A DNA stretch of 64,000 bases from Flavobacteria bacterium BBFL7 (GCA_000153385.1 CH672374.1:2110544-2174543), one strand, 5' to 3'; shown: positions 1 to 10,144, counted from the first letter of the stretch. A program made the numbers and translations. The notes: generated by a model from the sequence alone, not told the origin.

Positions 1-672
1 ATATCGATCGATCAGCGCAATCAATTATGGATAGGATCCAATCTGGGCTTAAGAGTCCTTTCAAGTGTAAGCAGTTTATTTTCTGATGACATTCAGGATG
101 TTAGAGCTATTATCATTGAAGATGTAAATGATATCCCTAGCGAATTATTAAGGGATGAAGCGGTACTAGATATAGAAGTAGATGGAAATAACAATAAATG
201 GGTCGCTACAGGTAGTTCTGGTGCCTTTCTTTTTAACCCTAGTGGTAGCGAAACCATCTATCAATTTACAAAAGATAATTCTCCTTTACCAGATAACGAA
301 GTAAGAGACATTGCGATAGATGAGACTACAGGATTGATTTATTTTGCTACTAAAAATGGATTAGTAGCTTTTAAAGGAGATAGAGCTAGTAAACCTCAAG
401 AAGACCTCGAGAATGTTTATGCTTTCCCTAATCCAGTGCGTCCAGGCTTTGATGGCAATGTGACTATAGATGGATTAACTAATCGAGCACGCATAAAAAT
501 TACAGATATAGAAGGGAATTTAGTTTTTGAAAAAGTTTCTCAAGGAGGAAGTATACAATGGGATACACGCAGCTTCTCTGGAAATAAGGTTGCTAGTGGT
601 GTGTATATGTTATTTATTTCTACTGATGATAATATAGAGACGACAGTTTCTAAATTAATGATTGTTAGATAA
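1..672 (+). CDS. porZ: PorZ-like T9SS protein, C-terminal part (5' end outside window)
   Basis: The reading frame is open from base 1 and ends with TAA at 670-672, so only the last 223 residues are present. The first part has beta-propeller-like repeats (LWIGSNLGL, KWVATGSSGAFLF, IYFATKNGLVAF) typical of two-component-regulator propellers. The last ~85 residues form a T9SS-type C-terminal domain (YAFPNPVRPG, ITDIEGNLV, SGVYM, KLMIVR). In this family PorZ is a cell-surface component of the type IX secretion attachment machinery and is itself exported by T9SS. The assignment rests on the remembered similarity of the C-terminus and on the immediately following recO, the usual flavobacterial order. 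An in-frame TTG at 334 is not the real start, because the frame continues upstream. Confidence 0.8.
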   Translation: MSIDQRNQLWIGSNLGLRVLSSVSSLFSDDIQDVRAIIIEDVNDIPSELLRDEAVLDIEVDGNNNKWVATGSSGAFLFNPSGSETIYQFTKDNSPLPDNEVRDIAIDETTGLIYFATKNGLVAFKGDRASKPQEDLENVYAFPNPVRPGFDGNVTIDGLTNRARIKITDIEGNLVFEKVSQGGSIQWDTRSFSGNKVASGVYMLFISTDDNIETTVSKLMIVR

Positions 673-1395
673 ATGCTCACTCGCACACCTGCAATCGTAT
701 TATCTACTATTAAATATGGAGAGGCAGATTTAATTGCTCGATTGTATACTAAAGAATTAGGGACACAATCATATATGCTCAAAGGAGTACGCAAATCACG
801 TAAAGGTAAATTACGTGTTTCTTATTTTCAACCTCTAGTGCAATTAGAAATTGTCACGCATCATAAAGGAAAAGGGTCTTTAGAATATATTAAAGAGGCG
901 CAAGTCACTCCAGCATATGATACCATCCATACAGATATTGTAAAAAGTAGTGTGGTAATGTTTTTTTCTGAAATACTAACCCAGCTATTGACAGAGCAGC
1001 AACCGGATTCAGAATTGTATGAATATCTATCCAGTATTTTTCAATTTCTAGATCAAATAGATGCGGTCGCAAACTTTTCTATTAAAACTTTAATCGATCT
1101 TACTTCATACATGGGTTTCCAGCCAGATTTGGAAACTGTTGATTTACCGTATTTTAATTTGTTAGATGGGACATTTGATACTAATGGGCTGTTACCACAT
1201 CATGCTACAATAGAAGAAAGTGTTTTAATTAAACAATTTCTGGGCACGAATTTTGCAGCAATACATCAAATTAAAATGAATCGAGAAGAGCGCAATAGCC
1301 TATTAAATTTGGTCATTGATTATTTTCAAATACATTTGCACGTCTTTAAAAAACCTACATCATTAACCATTCTAAAACAGCTATTCGATACGTGA
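673..1395 (+). CDS. recO: DNA repair protein RecO
   Basis: 240 residues, the usual RecO length. The N-terminal OB-fold begins LTRTPAIVLSTIKYGEADLIARLYTKELG and is followed by the typical Lys/Arg-rich segment KGVRKSRKGKLR. RecO acts in the RecFOR pathway, loading RecA on gapped single-stranded DNA and annealing strands. The helical C-terminal domain lacks an obvious four-cysteine zinc site, as in many Bacteroidota members. The ATG follows the porZ stop codon with no gap, and the end overlaps the GTG start of the next gene by 4 bp (GTGA), so the three genes are probably co-transcribed. Confidence 0.93.
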   Translation: MLTRTPAIVLSTIKYGEADLIARLYTKELGTQSYMLKGVRKSRKGKLRVSYFQPLVQLEIVTHHKGKGSLEYIKEAQVTPAYDTIHTDIVKSSVVMFFSEILTQLLTEQQPDSELYEYLSSIFQFLDQIDAVANFSIKTLIDLTSYMGFQPDLETVDLPYFNLLDGTFDTNGLLPHHATIEESVLIKQFLGTNFAAIHQIKMNREERNSLLNLVIDYFQIHLHVFKKPTSLTILKQLFDT

Positions 1396-3800
1396 AAAAG
1401 CTACTATTATTAGTAGCGATGTTAACTGCTTTTTCTTCTATAGCACAAGTAGTTACGGTGGTGGATTTAGAGACTAATGAGCCATTAGTAAATGTCGCTG
1501 TTTATAACAAATCAAAGTCTAAATCTGCTGTTTCGGATATTGAAGGTCAGGTGGATTTAAAAACCTTTTCGGCTCAAGAAGTCATATATTTTCAGAGCAT
1601 CTCATATGCGACATTTAAGATTATAAAATCTAATATTTCAAAAGATAACTTTATAAAATTACAGCAGCAGTCTGATTATTTTAACCCTATAATCTTATCT
1701 GCTTCAAAATTTGAGCAAAGAGCGCAAGATATACCTCAAAAAATTATTGCCGTAAATAGAGAAGAGATTGCTTTTAACAATCCACAGACCAGTGCAGATT
1801 TACTACAACAATCTGGTCAGGTTTTTGTTCAAAAATCACAGCAAGGTGGCGGCAGTCCTATGATTAGAGGATTCTCTACAAATAGATTGTTAATTACCGT
1901 TGATGGTATCCGTATGAATACGGCGATTTTCCGTAGTGGTAATTTACAAAATGTTATTTCTATCGATCCTCTAAGTATTGACCGTAGTGAGGTGATTTTA
2001 GGTCCTGGTAGTGTTGTTTATGGAAGTGATGCAATAGGTGGAGTGATGAATTTTTATACTCTTAAGCCACAGTTTCAAAAAGATTCAGTTCAAATAACAG
2101 GTAGCGGTTTACTGCGTTATGCAAGTGCAAATAACGAGAACACAGGTCATTTAAATTTTAATATTGGTGGTGATAAATGGGCATCAGCAACCAGTATAAC
2201 GGTTAACTTTTTTGATGATTTGCGTATGGGTACTCATGGGCCAGATGATTATTTAAGAGAAAGTTATGTAGTGCGACGTGATGGTGAGGATATCACAGTT
2301 AACAATGATAATTCATTAATCCAGCGTCCTACTGGTTATGACCAGCTCAATGTTTTACAGAAGTTTCGATACCAGCCTACACAAAATTTTGAATTCGGAT
2401 TAGGTGTTATTTATTCCGGCACAGGTGATTTTCCTAGATATGATTCTTTAGACCGCTTTCGCGAAAGCGGAGAACCTAGAAACGCTGAATGGTCTTATGG
2501 TCCACAAAAATGGTTAATGACTAATTTTAATGTGACTCATCGTGGTGATGGTAAGTGGTATGACAAAGCAGTTTTAACACAGGCATATCAACAATTTGAA
2601 GAAAGTCGTATAACAAGGGATTTTCAAGATTCAGAACGCTTTGTTAATGAAGAACAGGTTGATGCGATATCGACTTCATTAGATTTTGAAAGACGTGATA
2701 GAGAATCTAACGCATTATTTTATGGTGGTGAATTTATTCATAACCGAGTACGTTCTAGTGGATATATTCAAAATATAGATACTAACGTATTCTCGGCAAA
2801 TGCAACCAGATATCCAGATGGTTCCTCATGGAGATCACTTGCTGCTTATGCTAGTTATCAATGGAAAGTGTCTTCTCAAATGATTGTAAATACTGGTTTA
2901 AGGTATAATCATATATGGATAGATGCAGACTTCACTGCAAATAATGCTTTTTTCAATTTTCCGTTTGAAGAAGCTACTGTAAATACTGGTGCTCTTACCG
3001 GCGGTATAGGAGCCACTTTTGTGACAGATAATAAATGGGAATTGAGAAGTAATCTCAGTACAGCATTTAGAGCGCCTAATATTGACGATTTAGGTAAGTT
3101 ATTTGATCCTAGTCCTGGTACAGTTATAGTTCCTAATCCTGATCTCGAGGCAGAATATTCTTATAATAGTGAAATAGGTTTTAAGAAAACCTGGAGTAAT
3201 AAATTAACACTAGACGCAAGTGTTTATTTTACCCATTTAAAGGATGCATTAGTTGCTCAAAACGATGAGCTTAATGGTCAATCAATTATTCAGTATCAAG
3301 GAGAGCAAAGCCAGGTACAATCCATCCAGAATGGTGAAAAAGCAAACATTTACGGACTAGAGCTAGGACTAAACTATAAATTAAATGATCAATTTTCTTT
3401 AATAGGACATTACAACTTAACCAAAGGTGAACAAACAGAAGTGGATGGTAATAAAATAGCGGTACGGCATGTTGCGCCAGCTTTTGGAGATATACAGTTA
3501 AATTATGAAAAGAAATCCTTAAAGTTGGGTCTTTTTGCTCAATTCAATGGACAATTTGATTTTGAAGATTTAGATCCTAGTCAGCAATCTCGTCCTTACC
3601 TATATGCATTAAATGCAAGTGGTAATCCATATGCACCATCATGGTACACTCTTAATATTAGATCACGTTATAATTTTAATGATGCATTATCTTTAAATGT
3701 AACCTTAGAGAATATGACAGATCAACGATATAGAACATATTCATCTGGTGTAAGCGCTGCTGGTAGAAATTTAATTTTAGGCGCTAGATATCAATTTTAG
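1392..3800 (+). CDS. TonB-dependent outer-membrane receptor
   Basis: 802 residues starting at GTG. A signal peptide (KKLLLLVAMLTAFSSIAQ) is followed by a carboxypeptidase-like regulatory domain (about 20-95), a plug domain (about 110-225; SPMIRGFSTNRLLITVDGIRM, GPGSVVYGSDAIGGVMNF) and a 22-strand-type barrel ending in the terminal aromatic GARYQF. Such receptors import siderophores, heme, vitamins or glycans using TonB energy. The segment TAFRAPNIDDLGK resembles heme/BtuB-like receptors, but the substrate cannot be assigned. The GTG overlaps the recO stop by 4 bp, suggesting translational coupling. A copy of the CGCTTTCGCGAAAGCG palindrome at 2454-2469 encodes RFRES within an extracellular-loop region. 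Confidence 0.9.
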   Translation: MKKLLLLVAMLTAFSSIAQVVTVVDLETNEPLVNVAVYNKSKSKSAVSDIEGQVDLKTFSAQEVIYFQSISYATFKIIKSNISKDNFIKLQQQSDYFNPIILSASKFEQRAQDIPQKIIAVNREEIAFNNPQTSADLLQQSGQVFVQKSQQGGGSPMIRGFSTNRLLITVDGIRMNTAIFRSGNLQNVISIDPLSIDRSEVILGPGSVVYGSDAIGGVMNFYTLKPQFQKDSVQITGSGLLRYASANNENTGHLNFNIGGDKWASATSITVNFFDDLRMGTHGPDDYLRESYVVRRDGEDITVNNDNSLIQRPTGYDQLNVLQKFRYQPTQNFEFGLGVIYSGTGDFPRYDSLDRFRESGEPRNAEWSYGPQKWLMTNFNVTHRGDGKWYDKAVLTQAYQQFEESRITRDFQDSERFVNEEQVDAISTSLDFERRDRESNALFYGGEFIHNRVRSSGYIQNIDTNVFSANATRYPDGSSWRSLAAYASYQWKVSSQMIVNTGLRYNHIWIDADFTANNAFFNFPFEEATVNTGALTGGIGATFVTDNKWELRSNLSTAFRAPNIDDLGKLFDPSPGTVIVPNPDLEAEYSYNSEIGFKKTWSNKLTLDASVYFTHLKDALVAQNDELNGQSIIQYQGEQSQVQSIQNGEKANIYGLELGLNYKLNDQFSLIGHYNLTKGEQTEVDGNKIAVRHVAPAFGDIQLNYEKKSLKLGLFAQFNGQFDFEDLDPSQQSRPYLYALNASGNPYAPSWYTLNIRSRYNFNDALSLNVTLENMTDQRYRTYSSGVSAAGRNLILGARYQF
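2454..2469. repeat. CGCTTTCGCGAAAGCG palindrome, copy 1 (exact)
   Basis: Exact 16-bp palindrome inside the TonB receptor gene, extended to 18 bp by flanking C/G. It is read as Arg-Phe-Arg-Glu-Ser. Confidence 0.95.
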
Positions 3801-3817
3801 AAACCGATTTTTATAAC

Positions 3818-4453
3818 GTGTATCTTACTATTTCTCTTGCTCAACAAACCTTTCAACTTCATGCTAGTGGAGCAGCTTATTGGGTAGAACAAGACACCAT
3901 CTTGCTCGCTGATGTACATTTAGGGAAGAGTGCTCACTTCCGCAAAAATGGTATGGCTATTCCTGCTAGTGCAGATGATATGGAATACGATAAACTTAAT
4001 GAAGTTATAGAATTGTTCCAGCCATCTAGGCTGTGGTTTCTAGGCGATTTGTTCCATTCTTATATTAATGCAGAGTGGCATTTCTTTGAACAATGGGTAC
4101 GTTCTCAATCCATTGAATTAGCTCTGATAATGGGTAATCACGATGTAATCGGTAAAAAATTATTTGAAAAAATAGGAGTAAAAACTTATGAGCAACTCCA
4201 TATGGGCGATGTGATTTTAACACATCATCCGCAAGAGATTAATGGTAAATTCAATATCGCTGGTCATGTGCATCCATCGATTAAAATGAATGGCGTAGGA
4301 CGACAAAGAATTAAACTACCTTGTTTTTTTAATAATGAATATGGTCTCATTCTAGCGGCTTTTGGTGATTTTACGGGTACTTATACCTTAAAACCCAAAA
4401 AAGGTAATCGTGTATTTGCTATTGTTGAGCAAGAAGTTATTGAGCTTCAATAG
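3818..4453 (+). CDS. pdeM: Ligase-associated DNA damage response endonuclease PdeM
   Basis: 211 residues of the calcineurin-like metallophosphoesterase fold. Metal-binding motifs appear in order: DVHLGK (Asp32/His34), GDLFHS, GNHD, HHP and GHVHP. In this family PdeM belongs to a bacterial DNA-repair set with an ATP-dependent ligase, an Lhr-like helicase and an MBL-fold exonuclease. Those three partners lie about 41 kb downstream at 45324-51761 on the other strand, so pdeM is separated from its usual neighbours. The start is GTG, 17 bp after the receptor stop. There is no signal peptide, consistent with a cytoplasmic enzyme. Confidence 0.88.
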   Translation: MYLTISLAQQTFQLHASGAAYWVEQDTILLADVHLGKSAHFRKNGMAIPASADDMEYDKLNEVIELFQPSRLWFLGDLFHSYINAEWHFFEQWVRSQSIELALIMGNHDVIGKKLFEKIGVKTYEQLHMGDVILTHHPQEINGKFNIAGHVHPSIKMNGVGRQRIKLPCFFNNEYGLILAAFGDFTGTYTLKPKKGNRVFAIVEQEVIELQ

Positions 4454-4505
4454 TTTTATAAAAGTCTTAATGCAATTGTTATAAATTGTCTATTATCTTT
4501 AGAAG

Positions 4506-5351
4506 ATGAAAAAACTAGTCGCCATACTCAACCTTATCAGTATTATTTTTCTAATTGCATGGAACGGCTATGCAAATACAGGAAATTATAATGGCAAAAC
4601 AGTTGGGGAATTAAGTGCCGAATATAATAATCTCTTTACGCCAGCTAGTTATGCATTCTCTATTTGGGGCTTGATATTCCTAATGTTATTAGTGTTTGGA
4701 ATATATGGTGTTTATATCGCTTTCGCGAAAGTGAAACAATCACAGCACACAGATTATAGAGAAGATTTCTTGAAAACGACTGCTCCATGGTTTTTGCTCG
4801 CAAATATATTTTGTAGTGCTTGGGTAGCATTTTGGTTAGATGAAATGATAGGTATATCTGTCATATGCATGCTTGGAATACTCGTGAGTTTGTTGATTTG
4901 CGTTAAAAAATTGGACATGGAAATATGGGATGCTCCTTTTCCAATTATTGCTTTTGTATGGTGGCCTTTATGTTTATATGTAGGATGGATTAGCGTTGCG
5001 ACCATTGCAAACATAGCCGCATATTTAAACGGTACATTTGAAATTGCAGTAGAAGCGCAAGTCTACATTACATTAACGATGATTCTTGTAGCTTTTCTAG
5101 TTAATTTATTGATGTTGATTTATCGCAATATGCGTGAATTTGCGTTGGTTGGTGTGTGGGCACTTGTGGCAATATTTGTAAGATTTCAAGACCCGACGGA
5201 TGGGTTAAGTAAGATGGCTACCAATCAAATTGCATATATGTCCATAGGACTGGCAGGTTTATTAGCGATAACAATAGCTGTACACGCCTTTAGAAATAAA
5301 AAGACTAATCCACTTAAGAAATGCATTGAATGGCGTGATTCATTAAAGTAA
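4506..5351 (+). CDS. TspO/MBR-like tryptophan-rich membrane protein
   Basis: 281 residues with about eight hydrophobic segments. Trp-rich motifs include YAFSIWGLIFL, CSAWVAFWLDE and WWPLCLYVGWISVA, resembling the tryptophan-rich sensory protein (TspO/MBR) family in an extended flavobacterial form. TspO proteins bind porphyrins and other hydrophobic ligands in the membrane. The role here is unknown. The gene contains a one-mismatch copy of the palindrome (4718-4733) encoding AFAKV in a cytoplasmic loop. Its TAA stop directly abuts the stop of the convergent reductase gene. Confidence 0.65.
   Translation: MKKLVAILNLISIIFLIAWNGYANTGNYNGKTVGELSAEYNNLFTPASYAFSIWGLIFLMLLVFGIYGVYIAFAKVKQSQHTDYREDFLKTTAPWFLLANIFCSAWVAFWLDEMIGISVICMLGILVSLLICVKKLDMEIWDAPFPIIAFVWWPLCLYVGWISVATIANIAAYLNGTFEIAVEAQVYITLTMILVAFLVNLLMLIYRNMREFALVGVWALVAIFVRFQDPTDGLSKMATNQIAYMSIGLAGLLAITIAVHAFRNKKTNPLKKCIEWRDSLK
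4718..4733. repeat. CGCTTTCGCGAAAGCG palindrome, copy 2 (1 mismatch)
   Basis: Differs only at base 15 (C to T). It lies in the TspO-like gene and is read Ala-Phe-Ala-Lys-Val; the change turns Ala into Val. Confidence 0.85.
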
Positions 5352-6689
5352 TTAAAAACTTTTAATGTCATTACCCCATGTAGGGTAATTAAAAATAACG
5401 TTTTTTAAGTTTTCAAAACTCATGTCCGCTTTCATAGCTATTGCAAACATGTTAATTTGCTCCGCAGCTTCTGGACCTACGATGTGAGCTCCTAAAATTT
5501 TATGAGTTTCATTTTCTATGATGATCTTGTAACCATAGAGTGGCGAATTAATGCGTTTATTATTAAACCATCCACTAGTATCTTTTTCTATAGTATGAAA
5601 AGATTTATTTTCTGCTACTGCTTGATTTTCAGTAAGGCCTATGCCAGAACATTGCGGTATGGTAAATACAGAACTAGGTATGGAAGGGATTTCTAGATCT
5701 CTGTTCTTTCCATTAAGGTTATCAGCGACTACTTTAGCTTCTATGCTACTTAATGGTGTTAATGGTAAACTTTTACTAGAAATATCTCCACAAGCATAAA
5801 TATGCGCTTGGGAAGTGCTTTGTAACTTACTGTTTACTAATATGCCATCTTGATTAGTCACCACATTAGCTAGTGCAAGATTTAATTTATCGATTGATGG
5901 TACACGTCCAGCAGTATTAAAAACACAATCAGTAGTCACTTGATGTATTTGATCATCTATAGCATAGTGAACGCAATAACGATTATCTATCTTTTCTATG
6001 CTAGAAACCTGAGCGTTTTTAATAATATTTATTCCCATTTTGATAGATTCTTCTTCTAATAAATTAGAGGTAAACGCTTCAAAAGGACTTAAAATTTGAT
6101 CTCCTTTATCAATAATAGTCACTTTAGATCCAGCTCTACACAACATATGGCCAAATTCCATTCCGATATATCCACCACCTACAAATACTACTTTTTCAGG
6201 TACATCTTTCAGGTTAAAGAACTCTCCTGAAGTCAGTGCATATTTTTCTCCTGGGATACCTAGACTTAAAGGTTGCATTCCCGTAGCGATTACAAAGTGA
6301 TCTGCTCTGATTTCTTCACCATCTAAGATTATCGTATGTGAATCCTTAAAACTAGCCTCACCATGATAACATTTAATACCTTTCTTTTTAAGGTCTTTTT
6401 CAGTGTTTTGTGGAATGTCACTAGTGTAACGTCTAGCATAGTTAAAAGCATCTCGCCAATTAATTTTTAACGCTCCTGCTATACCGTCAGTTTTCATATT
6501 CTTTGATAATTCAAAGGCCTCACTAGAAGCGAGTAAAAGTTTTTTAGGATCGCAACCACGTTGGGAACATACACCGCCATATTCTCTTATGTCTATAATG
6601 CCTACTTTTTTACCTGTGGCAGCACATTCCTTAGCGACTAATTGGCCAGCCGTGCCGGTCCCGAAAATAAAAACATCAAAATTCTCCAT
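5352..6689 (-). CDS. FAD/NAD(P)-dependent disulfide oxidoreductase (glutathione reductase family)
   Basis: 445 residues of the class I pyridine-nucleotide disulfide oxidoreductase fold. It has an N-terminal FAD-binding segment (DVFIFGTGTAGQLVAKE), the redox-active CxxxxC pair (GGVCSQRGCDPKK), an internal NAD(P)-binding GGGYIGMEFG motif, the second FAD motif YACGDIS, and a C-terminal dimerization domain (GAHIVGPEAAEQIN). The C-terminus ends NYPTWGNDIKSF and lacks the catalytic His-Glu pair (HPTxxE) of true glutathione reductases or dihydrolipoamide dehydrogenases: the equivalent region reads YPTWGND. It could therefore be a specialised reductase of unknown substrate. It is a single gene divergent from mfd. 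Confidence 0.8.
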   Translation of the reverse strand: MENFDVFIFGTGTAGQLVAKECAATGKKVGIIDIREYGGVCSQRGCDPKKLLLASSEAFELSKNMKTDGIAGALKINWRDAFNYARRYTSDIPQNTEKDLKKKGIKCYHGEASFKDSHTIILDGEEIRADHFVIATGMQPLSLGIPGEKYALTSGEFFNLKDVPEKVVFVGGGYIGMEFGHMLCRAGSKVTIIDKGDQILSPFEAFTSNLLEEESIKMGINIIKNAQVSSIEKIDNRYCVHYAIDDQIHQVTTDCVFNTAGRVPSIDKLNLALANVVTNQDGILVNSKLQSTSQAHIYACGDISSKSLPLTPLSSIEAKVVADNLNGKNRDLEIPSIPSSVFTIPQCSGIGLTENQAVAENKSFHTIEKDTSGWFNNKRINSPLYGYKIIIENETHKILGAHIVGPEAAEQINMFAIAMKADMSFENLKNVIFNYPTWGNDIKSF

Positions 6690-6767
6690 ATTATAAAGAT
6701 ATCTTCAATGAAACAAATACTGTATTAAAGTATTCTCAATATTCTTTACCAAGGTGTCATCTAGACG

Positions 6768-6775
6768 TATCTTTG
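6768..6775 (+). promoter_or_regulatory. Bacteroidota -7 promoter element (TATCTTTG) of mfd
   Basis: Matches the TAnnTTTG consensus and lies 10 bp before the mfd ATG. No clear -33 element is seen. Confidence 0.4.
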
Positions 6776-6785
6776 TGATTCTATT

Positions 6786-9700
6786 ATGAGTTTTAACAAG
6801 ATTCTAAAGCAATATGCACAGGCTTCACAAACGCAAAGTTTGCGAGAAGTTGTGTCTCAATCTCAAGGATATACACATTTAAGTGGTTTACAAGGCAGTG
6901 CTTTTACAATAGCAGCAAGTTCAATTTTTGATGAGGTAGAAAAACCTTTTATGATCATTGCAAATGACAAAGAGCAAGCTGCATATATGCTCAATGACTT
7001 TGAAAAAATGTTGGGAGATGATCGCGTTCTATTTTATCCAGGCAGTTATCGACGACCTTATCAGATTGAAAAAACAGATAATGCAAATGTGCTTTTACGG
7101 GCAGAAGTGCTTAATCGCATCAACTCACGTAAAAAACCAGCGGTTATTGTCACATATCCCAATGCTTTATTTGAAAAAGTAGTTACTCGTAAAGAGTTAG
7201 AAAAGAATACACTTAAGATTGCAATAGGAGATCAGATTTCAATTGATTTTGCAAATGAAGTGCTTTTTGAATATGAATTTAAGCGAGTAGATTTTGTCAC
7301 AGAGCCTGGGGAATTTTCAGTGCGTGGTGGGATATTAGATGTTTTTTCGTTTTCGCATGATGAGCCTTATCGAATTGAGTTTTTTGGTAATGAAATCGAT
7401 ACAATTAGAGTTTTTGATGTAGACACACAACTATCTAAAGAGCAAATTAAAAAAATATCTATCATTCCTAATGTAGAGCATAAAAAGCTTGAAGAAAATA
7501 GGGAAAGCTTTTTACAATATTTATCTAATAAGACAGTCATTTTTGCAGAGAATGTAGAACTACTTTATAGTAATCTAGACGCTCTTTTTGTAAAGGCAGA
7601 ACAGGCATACAATGAGTTGCAAGGTGAAGTTAGACAACTCGTTCCTGCAGAAATATTTTGTGACTCATCAATAATTAAAAAACAATTAGCAAAATATAAC
7701 TTGATCGAGTTGACCACTCAATCCGGTAATATTACTTACCATACAACTCCACAACCTACGTTTAACAAGCAGTTTGATTTATTAGTAGAGAATCTTAAAG
7801 AGAACGAAGAGAAAGGTTTTATATCATATCTTTTTTGCGGGACTGCTCAACAAGCAAAGCGTTTTAAAGATATCTTTAATGATATGGGTGCGCAAGTGCA
7901 GTATGAGACTGTGGTAATGACTCTATTTAAGGGTTTTATTGATCATGATTTAAAAATAGCTTGCTACACAGATCACCAGATTTTTGACAGATATCATAAG
8001 TTCAAATTAAAGAATGGCTATGCAAAAAAACAAGCCATTACCTTAAAAGAGCTTAATACTCTTGAGATTGGTGATTATGTAACACACATCGATCACGGAA
8101 TCGGTAAATTCGGTGGACTTCAAAAGATTGATGTGAATGGTACTCAACAAGAAGCTATTAAATTGGTTTATGGCGAGCGTGATATTTTATATGTGTCTAT
8201 TCATTCTTTACATAAGATTACTCGATATTCTAGTAAAGATGGAAAAAAACCTAAGGTCTATAAGCTAGGTAGTCCAGCCTGGAAAAAACTGAAAGCAAAG
8301 ACTAAAACCAAAGTCAAACAAATCGCCTTTGACCTAATTCAATTATATGCAAAAAGACGTGCTAAAAAAGGTTTTCAATTTGAGCCGGATGGATATCTTC
8401 AAAATGAACTAGAGGCTAGTTTTATTTATGAAGATACACCAGATCAAAGTGCCGCTACAGCAGATGTAAAAGCAGATATGGAAAGTGATCGGCCAATGGA
8501 TCGATTGGTTTGTGGTGACGTAGGTTTTGGAAAGACAGAAGTGGCCATTAGAGCTGCCTTTAAAGCGGCTGTTAGTGGTAAACAAGTTGCTGTATTAGTG
8601 CCTACAACAATTCTCGCATTTCAACATGCCAAAACCTTTAAGGAACGATTAGGCAATTTACCAGTGACGGTGGACTATCTCAATAGATTTAGGACGGCAA
8701 AAGAGCGCAAAGGTGTATTAGAAGGCTTGGCAAATGGGCAAGTTGATATTGTTATAGGAACACATCAACTAGTTAGCAAATCTATTCAGTTTAAAGATTT
8801 GGGTTTACTAATAATAGATGAAGAACAAAAATTTGGTGTTGGTGTAAAGGATAAGCTTAAAACACTTAAAGAAAATATTGATACATTGACGTTAACAGCG
8901 ACACCTATTCCTCGTACGTTACAATTTTCGTTAATGGCGGCACGAGATTTAAGTGTTATTAAAACGGCACCGCCTAATAGGCATCCCATAGAATCGAGAG
9001 TAATTCGATTCTCAGAAGAAACTATTAGAGATGCTGTGAGTTATGAGATTTCACGTGGTGGTCAGGTATTTTTTGTGCACAACCGTATTGAAAATATTAA
9101 AGAAGTTGCTGGTATGATACAGCGATCCGTACCAGATGCTAGAGTAGGTATAGGTCACGGACAAATGGATGGTAAAAAGCTCGAGGAATTGATGCTTTCT
9201 TTTATGAATGGTGATTTTGATGTTCTAGTAGCAACTACGATAATAGAAAGTGGATTAGATGTGCCTAATGCTAATACTATTTTTATTAATAACGCAAACA
9301 ACTTTGGTCTGTCGGATTTACATCAAATGCGTGGTAGAGTAGGTCGTAGTAATAAAAAAGCATTTTGTTACTTTATTACACCACCATACGATATGATGAC
9401 TGATGATGCTCGCAAGCGTATCCAAGCAGTAGAAACCTTCTCAGAATTAGGTAGCGGATTTAATATCGCTATGAAGGATCTAGAAATACGTGGTGCAGGT
9501 GATATTCTAGGTGGAGAACAAAGCGGTTTTATGAATGAAATAGGATTTGATACCTATCAGAAAATATTAAACGAAGCCATAGAGGAGTTAAAAGAGAACG
9601 AATTTAAGGATCTGTATGAAGAAGACGTCAGTGATAAAATTCATGTAAATGACGTCACGATAGATACAGAGTTTGAATTACTTTTTCCAGATGACTATAT

Positions 9701-10124
9701 CAACTCAATAACAGAGCGTTTAGCCCTGTATTCTAAACTCAATGAGGTGAAAGATGAGAATGAACTCGATGTCTTTAAAAAGGAACTTGAGGACCGTTTT
9801 GGAGAGTTACCTGATCAAGCAAATGATCTTTTAACTAGTATCAAGTTAAAATGGATTGCAGCTAGAATGGGACTCGAGAAAGTTATTATGAAACAGAATA
9901 AGTTGATAGGATACTTTATTGCAGATCAGCAAAGTGATTTTTATCAGACCGCTGCGTTCACTAAAGTTTTACAAGCAGTACAGCAACAACCTCGTGTTCT
10001 ACGTATGAAAGAAAAACAGACTAGAGGCGGATTAAGATTGCTGCTCACGGTAGATAAGGTCAAAACAGTAGATCGTGCTTTTGAGGTTTTAGATTCAATT
10101 ATACCAGCTGTAGAAAAAGTCTAA
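6786..10124 (+). CDS. mfd: Transcription-repair coupling factor Mfd
   Basis: 1112 residues, the normal Mfd size. The UvrB-homology region is N-terminal (FYPGSYRRPYQIEKTDNANVLLR, GGILDVFSF). The CarD-like RNA-polymerase interaction domain lies around 415-480 (IGDYVTHIDHGIGKFGG). The SF2 translocase has Walker A GDVGFGKTEV, the DEEQ box, TATPIPRTL, and the RGRVGRS motif VI. The TRCF C-terminal domain follows. Mfd releases RNA polymerase stalled at lesions and recruits UvrA; uvrC also lies in this window at 23073-24872. It is preceded by a TAnnTTTG promoter element and followed by a strong hairpin terminator. Confidence 0.97.
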   Translation: MSFNKILKQYAQASQTQSLREVVSQSQGYTHLSGLQGSAFTIAASSIFDEVEKPFMIIANDKEQAAYMLNDFEKMLGDDRVLFYPGSYRRPYQIEKTDNANVLLRAEVLNRINSRKKPAVIVTYPNALFEKVVTRKELEKNTLKIAIGDQISIDFANEVLFEYEFKRVDFVTEPGEFSVRGGILDVFSFSHDEPYRIEFFGNEIDTIRVFDVDTQLSKEQIKKISIIPNVEHKKLEENRESFLQYLSNKTVIFAENVELLYSNLDALFVKAEQAYNELQGEVRQLVPAEIFCDSSIIKKQLAKYNLIELTTQSGNITYHTTPQPTFNKQFDLLVENLKENEEKGFISYLFCGTAQQAKRFKDIFNDMGAQVQYETVVMTLFKGFIDHDLKIACYTDHQIFDRYHKFKLKNGYAKKQAITLKELNTLEIGDYVTHIDHGIGKFGGLQKIDVNGTQQEAIKLVYGERDILYVSIHSLHKITRYSSKDGKKPKVYKLGSPAWKKLKAKTKTKVKQIAFDLIQLYAKRRAKKGFQFEPDGYLQNELEASFIYEDTPDQSAATADVKADMESDRPMDRLVCGDVGFGKTEVAIRAAFKAAVSGKQVAVLVPTTILAFQHAKTFKERLGNLPVTVDYLNRFRTAKERKGVLEGLANGQVDIVIGTHQLVSKSIQFKDLGLLIIDEEQKFGVGVKDKLKTLKENIDTLTLTATPIPRTLQFSLMAARDLSVIKTAPPNRHPIESRVIRFSEETIRDAVSYEISRGGQVFFVHNRIENIKEVAGMIQRSVPDARVGIGHGQMDGKKLEELMLSFMNGDFDVLVATTIIESGLDVPNANTIFINNANNFGLSDLHQMRGRVGRSNKKAFCYFITPPYDMMTDDARKRIQAVETFSELGSGFNIAMKDLEIRGAGDILGGEQSGFMNEIGFDTYQKILNEAIEELKENEFKDLYEEDVSDKIHVNDVTIDTEFELLFPDDYINSITERLALYSKLNEVKDENELDVFKKELEDRFGELPDQANDLLTSIKLKWIAARMGLEKVIMKQNKLIGYFIADQQSDFYQTAAFTKVLQAVQQQPRVLRMKEKQTRGGLRLLLTVDKVKTVDRAFEVLDSIIPAVEKV

Positions 10125-10144
10125 CTGTCTTAATTCTTGAAGAT

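Noticed and set aside
5502-5696. Antisense frames such as 5502-5696 or 62434-62712 as real genes
   Set aside because: They lie fully inside well-supported genes on the other strand, with no recognisable motif or start signal.
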